From NCBI RefSeq assembly GCF_003353055.1, contig NZ_QKWJ01000005.1, forward strand, positions 157,851 through 221,850: a DNA stretch of 64,000 nt, read 5' to 3'. Shown here in pieces: positions 54,080 through 63,638 of the stretch (position 1 is its first letter; each line of letters begins with the position of its first letter). A program made the position numbers and the translations under genes. The notes beneath the pieces are model-generated. The model was given only the letters and a program-made list of their open reading frames with translations. It was not told the origin of the DNA and searched no databases. This DNA comes from Cupriavidus lacunae (GTDB taxonomy: Bacteria; Pseudomonadota; Gammaproteobacteria; Burkholderiales; Burkholderiaceae).

Positions 54080-55186
54080 ATGGAACAAGTGGATTGCGTC
54101 GTCATCGGCGCCGGCGTGGTGGGGCTGGCGGTGGCACGGGCGCTCGCGCAGCAGGGCCGCGAAGTGATCATCCTGGAAGCCGAGAACGCCTTCGGCACCA
54201 TCACCAGCGCGCGCAACAGTGAGGTCATCCACGCCGGCATCTACTACCCGGCCGGCTCGCTCAAGGCGCAGCTGTGCGTGCGCGGCAAGGCCATGCTGTA
54301 TGACTATTGCGCCAGCCACCACGTGGCGCACCAGCGCTGCGGCAAGCTGATCGTGGCCACCAGCGAGGCCCAGGTGGCCACGCTCGAAGGCATCCGCGCC
54401 AAGGCGGCTGCCAACGGCGTCGGCGACCTGCGCCTGGTCAGCCGTGCCGAGGCGCAGGCGCTGGAGCCGCAGCTGCAATGCCATGCGGCGCTGCTGTCGC
54501 CGTCGACCGGCATCGTCGACAGCCACGGCCTGATGACCGCACTGCTGGGCGATGCGGAAAACGCCGGCGCGATGCTGGCGGTGCAATCGCCGGTGCTAAG
54601 CGGCGCGGTGACGCCGGACGGGATCCGGCTGGAGATCGGCAGCGAGGATGGCAGCGCCACCACGCTGCTGGCGCGCACGGTGGTGAACTCGGCCGGGCTG
54701 ACCGCGCCCGAACTGGCGCGCCGCATCGATGGCATGCCCGAAGCCCATATCCCGCCGCAGTACTACGCCAAGGGCTGCTATTTCACGCTGGCCGGCCGGG
54801 CGCCGTTCTCACGGCTGATCTACCCGGTGCCCGAGGCGGCCGGGCTGGGTGTGCACCTGACCATCGACCTGGGCGGCCAGGCGCGCTTTGGCCCCAATGT
54901 GCGCTGGATCGACGAGATCGAATACGGCGTGGACCCGGCCGATGCCGACGCTTTCTATGACGAGGTGCGCCGCTACTGGCCGGGGCTGGCCGACGGCGCG
55001 CTGCAGCCGGGCTATGCCGGCATCCGCCCCAAGATCAGCGGCCCGCATGAAGTGGCGGCGGACTTCCGCATCGACGGCCCCGCCGTGCACGGCGTGCCGG
55101 GGCTGGTTCACCTGTTCGGCATCGAGTCGCCGGGGCTGACCTCGTCGCTGGCGATCGCCGAACGGGTCTGCGCGGCGCTGGCCTGA
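54080..55186 (+). CDS. FAD-dependent oxidoreductase, L-2-hydroxyglutarate oxidase-like
   Basis: A 368-residue DAO-family flavoprotein: dinucleotide motif [30 protein letters not shown] at the N-terminus, then [36 protein letters not shown], which is typical of L-2-hydroxyglutarate oxidase (LhgO) relatives, and the C-terminal [17 protein letters not shown]. The substrate is probably a 2-hydroxy acid. ATG 54080 is preceded by AAGGAA. Its last 79 bases overlap the 3' end of the convergent MFS gene. Confidence 0.9.
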   Translation: MEQVDCVVIGAGVVGLAVARALAQQGREVIILEAENAFGTITSARNSEVIHAGIYYPAGSLKAQLCVRGKAMLYDYCASHHVAHQRCGKLIVATSEAQVATLEGIRAKAAANGVGDLRLVSRAEAQALEPQLQCHAALLSPSTGIVDSHGLMTALLGDAENAGAMLAVQSPVLSGAVTPDGIRLEIGSEDGSATTLLARTVVNSAGLTAPELARRIDGMPEAHIPPQYYAKGCYFTLAGRAPFSRLIYPVPEAAGLGVHLTIDLGGQARFGPNVRWIDEIEYGVDPADADAFYDEVRRYWPGLADGALQPGYAGIRPKISGPHEVAADFRIDGPAVHGVPGLVHLFGIESPGLTSSLAIAERVCAALA

Positions 55187-56382
55187 ACGGCGTCATCGCC
55201 TTCCGCGCGGAAGCTCATCACCGCACAGAACGCGCCGGCTGCCGCCGCAATGGCGGCCAGCCCGAAGGTATGCTCGGGCGCCAGCGCGTTCCAGGTCCAG
55301 CCCATCGCCAGTCCGCCCAGCGTGCCGCCGACGCCGTAGGAAATGCCCGTGTACAGCGCCTGCCCGCGCCCCTGCAGCGGCCCGGCAAACCATGTCTGCA
55401 GCCGCTTCAGGCTGGCGCTGTGATGCGCGGCGAAGGTGGCGGCATGCAGCACCTGCACCAGCGCCATCAGCCACGCAAACTGCGCAAAGTAGCCGGTCAA
55501 ACCGAAGCGCAGCGCCGCCAGCACGAAGGTGCCGGCCAAGATGGTGCGCAGCGCATAGCGCGCGAACAGCAGGCCCTGGTAGTAGAAGAAGACGATCTCG
55601 GCGACCACGCCGATGGTCCACATCACCCCGATGGCGAACTTGCTGTAGCCCAGCTTGGCCAGCCACAGCGAATAGAACACATAGAGCGCGGCGTGCGCGA
55701 ACATCATCAGGAAGGCTGACGCCAGGAACCAGGCCACGTCCGGGCGGCGCAGCAGCGGCAAGGCGCGCGGCGGCGCCGTGCGAGGGCCGTCGTCGGCGGC
55801 ATCGCGCATGGTCAGCACCACCCCGGCCAGGATCGCCAGCAGCGCGCTGGCCACCCACGGGAACGCGCGCATGCCGACCGCTTCGAACAGCGCCCCGCCC
55901 GCCAGCACCGCGCCGATAAAGCCAACCGAGCCGAACATGCGGATGCGGCCGTAGCTATGGTCGAAGGCGCCGTAGCGGCGCAGCGTGGAGATGGTCAGGG
56001 CATCGCCCAGCGGCGACATCGCGCTGGTCAAGAGGCTCAGCGTCAGCATCATCGCCATCATGCCGGCGTAGCTGCCGACGCCCGGCAGCATCAGGAAGGC
56101 CAGCAGCGAGGTGAACGCGCTCACGCGCAGGATACGCACGCGCGTGTGCATCACGTCGGACAGCCAGCCCCACAGGTAGGGCCCGAAAATACGGCTGACC
56201 TGGAAGCTCGCCATCAGCACGCCGATCTGCACCGGGTTGAAACCGCGGTCGGCGAAATACAGGCTGACGTATGGCGAGATCAGGCCGACGTAGCCGTAGT
56301 AGCCAAGATAGAAGACCCCGAAACGGGCGTAGTCCGGGCGGCCGGCGCCGGTGGCACCGTCGCCCGCAGAGGGTGTGGCCAA
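55108..56382 (-). CDS. MFS transporter (HcaT/MFS_1-like)
   Basis: A 424-residue, 12-helix transporter. It opens [58 protein letters not shown], typical of the 3-phenylpropionate/nucleoside-permease-like MFS group, with the second half starting near [34 protein letters not shown]. The only plausible start is TTG 56382, 12 bases after the aroC stop, with no good ribosome site, so translational coupling is likely and the exact start is uncertain. It overlaps the FAD gene antisense by 79 bases. Confidence 0.87.
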   Translation of the reverse strand: MATPSAGDGATGAGRPDYARFGVFYLGYYGYVGLISPYVSLYFADRGFNPVQIGVLMASFQVSRIFGPYLWGWLSDVMHTRVRILRVSAFTSLLAFLMLPGVGSYAGMMAMMLTLSLLTSAMSPLGDALTISTLRRYGAFDHSYGRIRMFGSVGFIGAVLAGGALFEAVGMRAFPWVASALLAILAGVVLTMRDAADDGPRTAPPRALPLLRRPDVAWFLASAFLMMFAHAALYVFYSLWLAKLGYSKFAIGVMWTIGVVAEIVFFYYQGLLFARYALRTILAGTFVLAALRFGLTGYFAQFAWLMALVQVLHAATFAAHHSASLKRLQTWFAGPLQGRGQALYTGISYGVGGTLGGLAMGWTWNALAPEHTFGLAAIAAAAGAFCAVMSFRAEGDDAVQASAAQTRSAIASDEVSPGDSMPNR

Positions 56383-56394
56383 CGCAGGGTCAGC

Positions 56395-57504
56395 TCAGGG
56401 GGTCTGGCCGGCCTGCGCGGGAATGCGCGGCGTTTCGACCCGGACGTCGCCGCACTGGGCGCGGTGGCGCAGCGCATGGTCGATCAGCACCAGCGCCAGC
56501 ATGGCCTCGGCGATCGGCGTGGCGCGGATGCCCACGCACGGGTCGTGGCGGCCGAAGGTTTCGACGGTGGCGGCATTGCCGGCCTTGTCGATCGATTCGC
56601 GCGGGGTGCGGATGGAGGACGTGGGCTTGATCGCCAGCGACACGGTGACGTCCTGGCCGGTGGAGATGCCGCCCAGCACGCCGCCGGAGTTGTTGGTGCG
56701 GAAGCCCCCGGCGGTCAGCTCGTCGCCATGGACGCTGCCGCGCTGGGCCACGCTGTCGAAGCCGGCGCCGATCTCCACGCCCTTGACCGCATTGATGCCC
56801 ATCATGGCGTGGGCAATATCGGCGTCGAGCCTGTCGAAGAGCGGCTCGCCCAGGCCCACCGGCACCTTGCTGGCCACCACCTCGATGCGCGCGCCGACGG
56901 AATCGCCGTCGCGGCGCAGCGCGTCCATATAGGTTTCCAGCTCAGGGATGATGTCGGCATTGGCCGCGAAGAACGGGTTCTCCGGCACGTGCGACCAGTC
57001 CGTGAACGGCACGGCGATCTCGCCCAGTTGCGACATATAGCCCCGGATCTCGGTGCCGTACTGCTCGCGCAGCCACTTCTTGGCCACCGCCCCGGCTGCC
57101 ACCACTGGCGCGGTCAGGCGCGCCGACGAACGGCCGCCGCCACGATGGTCGCGGATGCCGTATTTCTGCCAGTAGGTGTAGTCGGCGTGGCCCGGGCGGA
57201 AGGTCTCGACGATATTGCCGTAGTCCTTGCTGCGCTGGTCGGTATTGCGGATCAGCAGGCAGATCGGGGTGCCGGTGGTCTTGCCCTCGAACACGCCGGA
57301 CAGGATCTCGACCTGGTCGGCTTCCTGGCGCTGCGTGACGTGGCGCGAGGTGCCGGGCCGGCGGCGGTCCAGGTCGCCCTGGATGTCGGCCTCGGTCAGC
57401 GCCATGCCCGGCGGGCAGCCGTCCACCACCGCGCCGATGGCGGGCCCGTGCGATTCGCCGAAGGTGGTAACAGTGAAAAGCAGGCCAAGGGTGTTGCCGG
57501 ACAT
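56395..57504 (-). CDS. aroC: Chorismate synthase
   Basis: A 369-residue FMN-dependent enzyme making chorismate from EPSP, the last step of the shikimate pathway. Signatures: [27 protein letters not shown] at the start, [31 protein letters not shown], and the C-terminal [33 protein letters not shown]. The start MSGNTLG at 57504 is canonical; the open frame to 57864 is antisense/out-of-frame GST sequence. Confidence 0.97.
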   Translation of the reverse strand: MSGNTLGLLFTVTTFGESHGPAIGAVVDGCPPGMALTEADIQGDLDRRRPGTSRHVTQRQEADQVEILSGVFEGKTTGTPICLLIRNTDQRSKDYGNIVETFRPGHADYTYWQKYGIRDHRGGGRSSARLTAPVVAAGAVAKKWLREQYGTEIRGYMSQLGEIAVPFTDWSHVPENPFFAANADIIPELETYMDALRRDGDSVGARIEVVASKVPVGLGEPLFDRLDADIAHAMMGINAVKGVEIGAGFDSVAQRGSVHGDELTAGGFRTNNSGGVLGGISTGQDVTVSLAIKPTSSIRTPRESIDKAGNAATVETFGRHDPCVGIRATPIAEAMLALVLIDHALRHRAQCGDVRVETPRIPAQAGQTP

Positions 57505-57578
57505 GATGGAAACCGCACAGGAATTGGGGACGGCCTCCATTGTAAGGCCAATGCCGCCCCGCTGGCGGCCCGGCGGGC

Positions 57579-58301
57579 TCAGGCGGCCGTGGTTTCCGCC
57601 GCCAGTTCCGGGTAGAACTCGGCCCGCATCCGCTCCATATAGGCCACCAGGTTGGCATGCCCCTCGGCCGCGGTGCGGATCGGCGTGTCGAATACGGGGC
57701 ACAGCAGGCTGCCGGCGAAGGCAAACAGCGTGGCGTCGGCCCCGCATGGCTGGTTGCCCATCAGGTAGGGCTTGTCGCCGAGGATGTCGGCGATCGAGGT
57801 CACGCCCTTGCTGGCCAGCGCCACCAGATCTTCCTCGCTGTGCCGGCCCAGCCCCTGCCCCCACAGTGTCTTGCGCACCTTGTAGCGCACCAGCCGCTCG
57901 GCCAGGCCGCGCACCGGCGCCGGCACGCCGCGGAAGAACTGCGCCGGCCCCTTGTCGAAGTTGGCCTGGTCCAGCCAGCGCACCCGCGCCACCGCCCAGT
58001 ACAGGTGGTCTTCCATCAGCTTCTCGGCAGCCCAGGCGATGCCGCGCTCGGCCGCGCTCAGGCCGGCGTCGAAATCGATGTGGTAGGTCTTCTCGATATG
58101 CCAGCGGATCATGGTGGAATCCGCCACGATCCGGCCCATGTCGTCCAGGTAGGGCAGCTTGCCCTTGGGCGCGCGCCGCAGGCTGCCGCGGCGCGCCTGG
58201 TAAGGCAGGCCGGCCAGCTTGAGCAGCATCTCTGCCTTGGTGACGAAGGGGCTGGCGTCGGGCAGCCCGAAGGCGGGGCCAAAGGTGTAGAGCGTGATCA
58301 T
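57579..58301 (-). CDS. Glutathione S-transferase-like protein
   Basis: A 240-residue GST of the metaxin/failed-axon-connections type: N-terminal thioredoxin-like half ([35 protein letters not shown], with [22 protein letters not shown]) and a C-terminal helical half ending with the [24 protein letters not shown] stretch, the usual GST D-helix cap. Substrates are unknown. It ends 75 bases before aroC on the same strand. Confidence 0.87.
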   Translation of the reverse strand: MITLYTFGPAFGLPDASPFVTKAEMLLKLAGLPYQARRGSLRRAPKGKLPYLDDMGRIVADSTMIRWHIEKTYHIDFDAGLSAAERGIAWAAEKLMEDHLYWAVARVRWLDQANFDKGPAQFFRGVPAPVRGLAERLVRYKVRKTLWGQGLGRHSEEDLVALASKGVTSIADILGDKPYLMGNQPCGADATLFAFAGSLLCPVFDTPIRTAAEGHANLVAYMERMRAEFYPELAAETTAA

Positions 58302-58328
58302 CGTGGGCCTGGGTTGCGTGCTATCGAT

Positions 58329-60227
58329 TCAGCGCCAGTCGCCGCGCAGGGCCTGCACCATCTGCTGCAGCCCTTCGGGGGTGGCGGCCTCGGGCGGCAC
58401 GGGCTCACCCACCACCAGTTCCAGCCGGTTCAGGATGCCGCGCCGGAACGGCCGCGACATCGCCGGGGCGCCCTTGCGCGAGAAGAAGCTGCCCCACAGC
58501 CCGCGCAGCGCCATCGGTACCACCGGCACCGGCGTGCGCCGGATGATCTGCTGGACGCCCTGCTTAAACGGGTTGATGTCGCCAGTCGCGGTGATCTTGC
58601 CCTCGGGGAAGATGCAGACCAGATCCCCCTCGTCCAGCGCCTGCGCCACGCTGTCATAGGCGCGCTTTAGCATGTCCGGATTTTCGTGCGCCGGTGCGAT
58701 CGGGATCGCGCGGGCCTGGCGGAAGAACCACGACAGCAGCGGCACCTTGAAGATGTTGTAGTCCATCAGGAAGCGCACCGGGCGCGGGCTGCACGCCATC
58801 AGCACCACGGCATCGGCAAAGCTGACGTGGTTGCAAACCAGCACCGCCGGGCCGTCGGCGGGGATGCGCTCGGCGTTGACGCGGCGCAGCCGGTAGATGG
58901 TATGGACCAGGATCCACGCGATAAAGCGCAGCAGGAATTCCGGCACCAGCGAGTAGATATACACCGCCACCACCGCATTGAGCAGCCCCACCACCAGGAA
59001 CAGTTGCGGGATGCTGTAGCCCGCCTGCGTCATCGCCACGCCCAGCAGCGAGGCGGCGATCATGAAGAAGCTGTTCAGGATGTTGTTGGCGGCAATGATG
59101 CGGGCGCGGTGCGTGGGCGCGCTGCGGCTCTGGATCAGCGCGTACAGCGGCACGCTGTAGAAGCCGCCGAACATGGCCAGCAGGAACAGGTCGGCCAGCA
59201 CGCGCCAGTGATGCGGCTCGGCCAGGAAGCCACCGAGGCCACTGAGCGCGGCCGGCGGCTGCCCCTGGCTGGCAAAGTACAGGTCGACCGCGAACACGGT
59301 CATGCCGATCGAGCCGAACGGCACCAGGCCGATCTCGACATGGCGCCCGGACAGGCGCTCGCACAGCAGCGAACCGGTGCCGATGCCCAGCGAGAACACT
59401 GCCAGCAGCAGGGTCACCACGTTCTGGTCGCCACCCAGCACGTCCTTGGCATAGCTGAAGAACGAGGTCAGGAAGGTGGCACCCAGGAACCATAGCCACG
59501 AGATGCCCAGCAGGCTGAGGAATACCGTGCGGTTGCCGCGCGCCAGCACCAGGTTGCGCCAGGTCTCGGAGAACGGGTTCCAGTTGATGCGCAGGTCCGG
59601 CTGCGGCGCCGGCGAGGCCGGGATGCGGCCCGACACCAGCCGTCCGGCGACGGCGATGACCACGCACACCGCGCCCACGTACATCGGCCCCACGATCCTG
59701 CCGCCCTGCTGCAGCCCGGCCAGCTCGCCGCCGATCAGGGTCCCGATCAGGATCGCGACGAAGGTGCCCATCTCGACCATCCCGTTGCCGCCGACCAGCT
59801 CGCTCTCATCGAGGTGCTGCGGCAGGTAGGCGAACTTGACCGGCCCGAACAGCGTGGAATGCAGCCCCATCAGGAAGGTGCCGGTGTACAGCAGCGGCGC
59901 GCTGTGCCAGGTAAAGCCGGCCAGCCCAAGCACCATGATGGCGATTTCCAGCGACTTGACCAGCCGGATCAGGCGCGACTTCTCCAGCTTGTCGGCGATC
60001 TGCCCGCTGGTAGCCGAGAACAGCACGAACGGCGCGATAAAGATGGCCGAGATCAGGAAGGCCGCGCTGCGCGCGTCCACGCCCTCGAACAGCGCCGTGT
60101 GGTAGGTCACCAGCGAGGTGAAGGCGACCTTGAAGAGGTTGTCGTTCATCGCCCCCAGGAACTGGGTCCAGAAGAACGGGGCGAAGCGGCGCAGGCCGAG
60201 CAGTCGGAACTGGCTGTGTTGGCTCAT
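58329..60227 (-). CDS. LplT-like MFS transporter fused to a PlsC acyltransferase
   Basis: A 632-residue fusion. Residues about 1-420 form a 12-helix MFS unit of the lysophospholipid-transporter type (FWTQFLGAMNDNLFKVAFTSLVTYHT, LFGPVKFAYLPQHL). Residues about 430-632 form a PlsC acyltransferase with AVLVCNHVSFADAVVLMA (NHxSFxD catalytic motif), FLMDYNIFKVPLLSWFFRQARAIPIA and CIFPEGKITATGDI (FPEG). The acyl-ACP synthetase domain found in the three-part Aas/LplT fusions is absent. Likely role: bringing in and reacylating lysophospholipid at the inner membrane. Confidence 0.92.
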   Translation of the reverse strand: MSQHSQFRLLGLRRFAPFFWTQFLGAMNDNLFKVAFTSLVTYHTALFEGVDARSAAFLISAIFIAPFVLFSATSGQIADKLEKSRLIRLVKSLEIAIMVLGLAGFTWHSAPLLYTGTFLMGLHSTLFGPVKFAYLPQHLDESELVGGNGMVEMGTFVAILIGTLIGGELAGLQQGGRIVGPMYVGAVCVVIAVAGRLVSGRIPASPAPQPDLRINWNPFSETWRNLVLARGNRTVFLSLLGISWLWFLGATFLTSFFSYAKDVLGGDQNVVTLLLAVFSLGIGTGSLLCERLSGRHVEIGLVPFGSIGMTVFAVDLYFASQGQPPAALSGLGGFLAEPHHWRVLADLFLLAMFGGFYSVPLYALIQSRSAPTHRARIIAANNILNSFFMIAASLLGVAMTQAGYSIPQLFLVVGLLNAVVAVYIYSLVPEFLLRFIAWILVHTIYRLRRVNAERIPADGPAVLVCNHVSFADAVVLMACSPRPVRFLMDYNIFKVPLLSWFFRQARAIPIAPAHENPDMLKRAYDSVAQALDEGDLVCIFPEGKITATGDINPFKQGVQQIIRRTPVPVVPMALRGLWGSFFSRKGAPAMSRPFRRGILNRLELVVGEPVPPEAATPEGLQQMVQALRGDWR

Positions 60228-60387
60228 GGATGGGCCGGTCGGTCAGGGAACCGCCGCCGAAATGGAAACGCCGGCTAGTGTGCCGGAGCCGGCGCCCGGC
60301 CGCCACCCCAACACGACTGCGTGGCGCCAATCGAGGGCTTTTCCCGAAGGAATCCTCAGCCCGGGCTGCCCGCGCTGCCCGGCAAGG

Positions 60388-60834
60388 TCACTCGGCGTGC
60401 TCTTCCGGCCAGTCGCGGATATAGGCCTTGAGCATCTTGTTCTCAAAACTCTGGTCCTCGACCACGGCCTTGGCGACGTCGTAGAAGGAGATCACGCCCA
60501 TCAGCGTCCGGTTGTCGAGCACCGGCAGGTAGCGCGTGTGACGCTCCAGCATCATGCGGCGGACCTCGTTGACGTCGGTCTCCATGGTGCAGGTCAGCGG
60601 CGCATCGTCCATCACCTTGCGGATGCTGGTGGTGCCGACGTTGCCCTGATTGCGGGCCAGCGTCTCGATGATCTCGCGGAAGGTCAGCATGCCGACCAGG
60701 TCGCCGTACTCCATCACCACCAGCGAGCCGATATCGTGCTCGGCCATGGTGTGGACGGCTACCAGCAAGGAGGTGTCAGGCGTCACGGTATAGAGCGTAT
60801 TGCCCTTGATCTGGAGGATGTCGCTGACTTTCAT
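60388..60834 (-). CDS. CBS-domain protein
   Basis: A 148-residue protein made of a CBS pair: MKVSDILQIKGNTLYTVTPDTSLLVAVHTMAEHDIGSLVVMEYGDLVGMLTFREIIETLA (first) and SIRKVMDDAPLTCTMETDVNEVRRMMLERHTRYLPVLDNRTLMGVISFYDVAKAVVE (second). Such stand-alone pairs sense adenine nucleotides. ATG 60834 follows GGAG by six bases. The partner is unknown. Confidence 0.92.
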   Translation of the reverse strand: MKVSDILQIKGNTLYTVTPDTSLLVAVHTMAEHDIGSLVVMEYGDLVGMLTFREIIETLARNQGNVGTTSIRKVMDDAPLTCTMETDVNEVRRMMLERHTRYLPVLDNRTLMGVISFYDVAKAVVEDQSFENKMLKAYIRDWPEEHAE

Positions 60835-61073
60835 GGTGGTCTCCGCTGCCGGTATTGAAACTGACGGTATCGCTCCGGCCGATGGCACGGGGGGCGATAC
60901 CGGTCACTTTATTATCTGTCTATGGGTGGGTGGGCACCGTTTGCCCGTTGGCCGATCCTAGCCCAAACCCGCCGTCAAAGTAAAGCGGGAGGCCGGTTTG
61001 CGGGCGGCGGCAGCGCGTGGGCGGGCGCACGGTGCTACGATGCTGGCCGGAGATAACTCAAGGCCCACCGACC

Positions 61074-62396
61074 ATGTCCGGAACCCGCTTCGACACGCTG
61101 GCGCTGCACGCCGGCGCCGCGCCAGACCCCGCCACCGGCGCCCGCGCCACCCCTATCCACCTGACCACGTCCTTCGTGTTCCGCGACAGCGAGCACGCCG
61201 CGTCGCTGTTCAACATGGAACGCGCGGGGCACGTCTATTCCCGTATTTCCAATCCCACCGTGGCCGTGCTCGAAGAGCGCATTGCCGCGCTGGAAAACGG
61301 CGCCGGCGCCGTCGCCACGGCCTCGGGCCAGGCCGCGCTGCACCTGGCGGTGGCCACGCTGATGGGCGCGGGCTCGCACGTGGTGGCCTCGTCGGCGCTG
61401 TACGGCGGCTCGCACAACCTGCTGCACTACACGCTGCGCCGCTTCGGCATCGAGACCACCTTCGTCAAGGCGCGCGACATCGACGCCTGGCGCGCCGCGA
61501 TCCGCCCCAACACCCGGCTGCTGTTCGGCGAGACCCTGGGCAACCCGGGGCTGGACGTGCTGGACATCCCCACCCTCGCGCAACTGGGCCAGGATAACGG
61601 CATCCCGCTGCTGGTGGATTCCACCTTCACCACGCCCTATCTGCTGCGCCCGTTCGACCACGGCGCCGGCCTGCTCTACCACTCGGCCACCAAGTTCCTG
61701 GGCGGCCACGGCACCACCATCGGCGGCGTGCTGGTCGAAGGCGGCACCTTCGACTTCGAGGCCTCGGGGCGCTTCCCTGAGCTGTCCGAGCCGTATGAAG
61801 GCTTCCACAACATGGTGTTTACCGAGGAAAGCACGGTGGCGCCCTTCCTGCTGCGCGCGCGCCGCGAGGGCCTGCGCGACTTCGGCGCCTGCATGAACCC
61901 GATGGCCGCCTGGCAGTTGCTGCAGGGCGTGGAGACACTGCCGCTGCGCATGAGCCGCCATGTCGACAACACCCGCAAGGTGGTGCAGTTCCTGGTGTCC
62001 CACCCGATGGTGGAATCGGTGTCGTATCCGGAACTGGAATCGCACCCCGACTACGAACTGGCCAAGCGCCTGCTGCCGCGCGGCTGCGGCGCGGTGTTCA
62101 GCTTCAACCTGAAGGGCAACCGCGTGGCCGGCCAGCGTTTTATCGAGAGCATGTCGTTGTTCTCGCACCTGGCCAACGTGGGCGATGCGCGCTCGCTGGT
62201 GATCCACCCAGCCTCGACCACGCACTTCCGCATGGACGCGGCGGCGCTGCAGTCGGCCGGCATCACCGAGGGCACGATCCGGCTGTCGATTGGCCTGGAA
62301 GACCCGGACGACCTGATCGACGATCTCAAGCGCGGCCTGAAGGCGGCAGAGAAGGCCATGAGCGCAGGTGCTGGCAACAAGGGAGGGCAAGCCTGA
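61074..62396 (+). CDS. metY: O-acetyl/O-succinylhomoserine sulfhydrylase
   Basis: A 440-residue PLP enzyme that makes homocysteine from an activated homoserine and sulfide, giving direct sulfhydrylation in methionine synthesis. FDTLALHAGAAPDPATGARATPIHLTTSFVF opens it; SRISNPTVAVLEERIAALENG, GETLGNPGLDVLDI, and PLP-Lys207 in HSATKFLGGHGTTIGG. The length and the FDFEASGRFPELSEPYEGFHNMVF insert favour MetY (O-acetyl) over MetZ, but the substrate is not certain. The stop overlaps the next ATG by one base. Confidence 0.9.
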   Translation: MSGTRFDTLALHAGAAPDPATGARATPIHLTTSFVFRDSEHAASLFNMERAGHVYSRISNPTVAVLEERIAALENGAGAVATASGQAALHLAVATLMGAGSHVVASSALYGGSHNLLHYTLRRFGIETTFVKARDIDAWRAAIRPNTRLLFGETLGNPGLDVLDIPTLAQLGQDNGIPLLVDSTFTTPYLLRPFDHGAGLLYHSATKFLGGHGTTIGGVLVEGGTFDFEASGRFPELSEPYEGFHNMVFTEESTVAPFLLRARREGLRDFGACMNPMAAWQLLQGVETLPLRMSRHVDNTRKVVQFLVSHPMVESVSYPELESHPDYELAKRLLPRGCGAVFSFNLKGNRVAGQRFIESMSLFSHLANVGDARSLVIHPASTTHFRMDAAALQSAGITEGTIRLSIGLEDPDDLIDDLKRGLKAAEKAMSAGAGNKGGQA

Positions 62397-63220
62397 TGGA
62401 ACTGACCATTGCAGGCCAGCCGGCCTATGCCTACACCGGCGGCAAACCGTTCGATCCCGCCCTGCCCTGCGCCGTGTTCGTCCATGGCGCGCAGAACGAC
62501 CACAGCGTGTGGGCCCTGCAGACCCGCTGGTTCGCCAACCACGGCTTCTCGGTGCTGGCAGTGGACCTGCCGGGCCACAACCGCAGCAAGGGCGCGCCGC
62601 TGGCCACCGTCGAGGCGATGGCCGACTGGGTCATGGCGCTGGTGGCGGCCGCCGGCGTGAAGGCGCCGGCCTTCGTCTTCGGCCACAGCATGGGCTCGCT
62701 GATCGCGCTGGAATGTGCGGCGCGGCATCCGCAAGCGGTGCGCGGCATCGGCCTGCTGGCCACGGCCTACCCGATGAAAGTCTCGGATGCACTGCTGGAC
62801 GCCTCGCTCAACCGCGAGGGCGAAGCCATCGCCATGGTCAACACCTGGTCGCATTCGAGCCTGGCCAACAAGCCGTCTTCGCCCGGACCGGGCGCGTGGA
62901 TGCACGGCGGCAGCCAGCGGCTGATGGAGCGCGTGTCGCGCAACAACCCGCAGGCCCATGTGTTCCACAATGACTTCTCGGCCTGCAACGCCTACGCCCA
63001 TGGCGAAGAGGCCGCGGCCGCAGTGGCCTGCCCGGCGCTGTTCATCACCGGCACCAAGGACATGATGACCTCGCCCAAGGCGGCCCAGGCGCTGGCCGGC
63101 AAGATGGCCAAGGCGAGTCTGGTGACGGTGCCGTGCGGGCATGCGCTGATGGGGGAGCGTCCGGATGAAGTGCTGGACGCGCTGGCGGCCTTTGCGCGCA
63201 AGGTGGTTGCGGCCGGCTAG
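62396..63220 (+). CDS. Alpha/beta hydrolase coupled to metY
   Basis: A 274-residue hydrolase: VFVHGAQNDHSVWALQTRWFANHGFSVLAVDLPGHNRS, nucleophile FGHSMGSLIALE (Ser), ITGTKDMMTS (Asp) and VPCGHALMGERPDEV (His). Its ATG overlaps the metY stop (TGATG), so it is translated with metY. No known role in methionine synthesis; substrate unknown. Confidence 0.88.
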   Translation: MELTIAGQPAYAYTGGKPFDPALPCAVFVHGAQNDHSVWALQTRWFANHGFSVLAVDLPGHNRSKGAPLATVEAMADWVMALVAAAGVKAPAFVFGHSMGSLIALECAARHPQAVRGIGLLATAYPMKVSDALLDASLNREGEAIAMVNTWSHSSLANKPSSPGPGAWMHGGSQRLMERVSRNNPQAHVFHNDFSACNAYAHGEEAAAAVACPALFITGTKDMMTSPKAAQALAGKMAKASLVTVPCGHALMGERPDEVLDALAAFARKVVAAG

Positions 63221-63320
63221 TTCTGGCCCGGATGGCTGGCCGGCGCCGTCGCGGCCAGCCTCCCGGCACCTCGGCGCAGAAGGTCTACACTGCACAAAAC
63301 AAGACCTGCCGGAGACAGTC

Positions 63321-63638
63321 ATGGCCCACGCCCGCGTGCGCGAATTCGAGAATTTCGCGGCCTTCTATCCCTATTACCTGAGTGAACACCAAGATCGGAA
63401 CTGCCGGCGGCTGCATTTTGTCGGGTCGACGGTGGCGTTGCTGTGCCTGGTTGCACTGGTTGTCACCGGCAATGCGTGGTGGCTGCTCGCCGCGGTGGTT
63501 GCGGGGTATGCCTTTGCCTGGGTGGGGCACTTTGGGTTCGAGAAGAATCGGCCGGCTACGTTTCGGCATCCGGTTTATAGCTTGATGGGGGATTGGGTGA
63601 TGTATGGGGATATCTGGCGGGGGAGGATTTCGTTTTGA
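63321..63638 (+). CDS. Mpo1-like (DUF962) membrane protein
   Basis: A 105-residue protein: FENFAAFYPYYLSEHQDRNCRRLHFVGSTVALLCLVALVV then WVGHFGFEKNRPATFRHPVYSLMGDWVMYGDIW. Histidines in SEHQ, RLHFVG and GHFGFEKN match the DUF962/Mpo1 family (yeast Mpo1 is a 2-hydroxy fatty-acid dioxygenase). Two hydrophobic segments. Ribosome site CGGAGAC before ATG 63321. Confidence 0.9.
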   Translation: MAHARVREFENFAAFYPYYLSEHQDRNCRRLHFVGSTVALLCLVALVVTGNAWWLLAAVVAGYAFAWVGHFGFEKNRPATFRHPVYSLMGDWVMYGDIWRGRISF

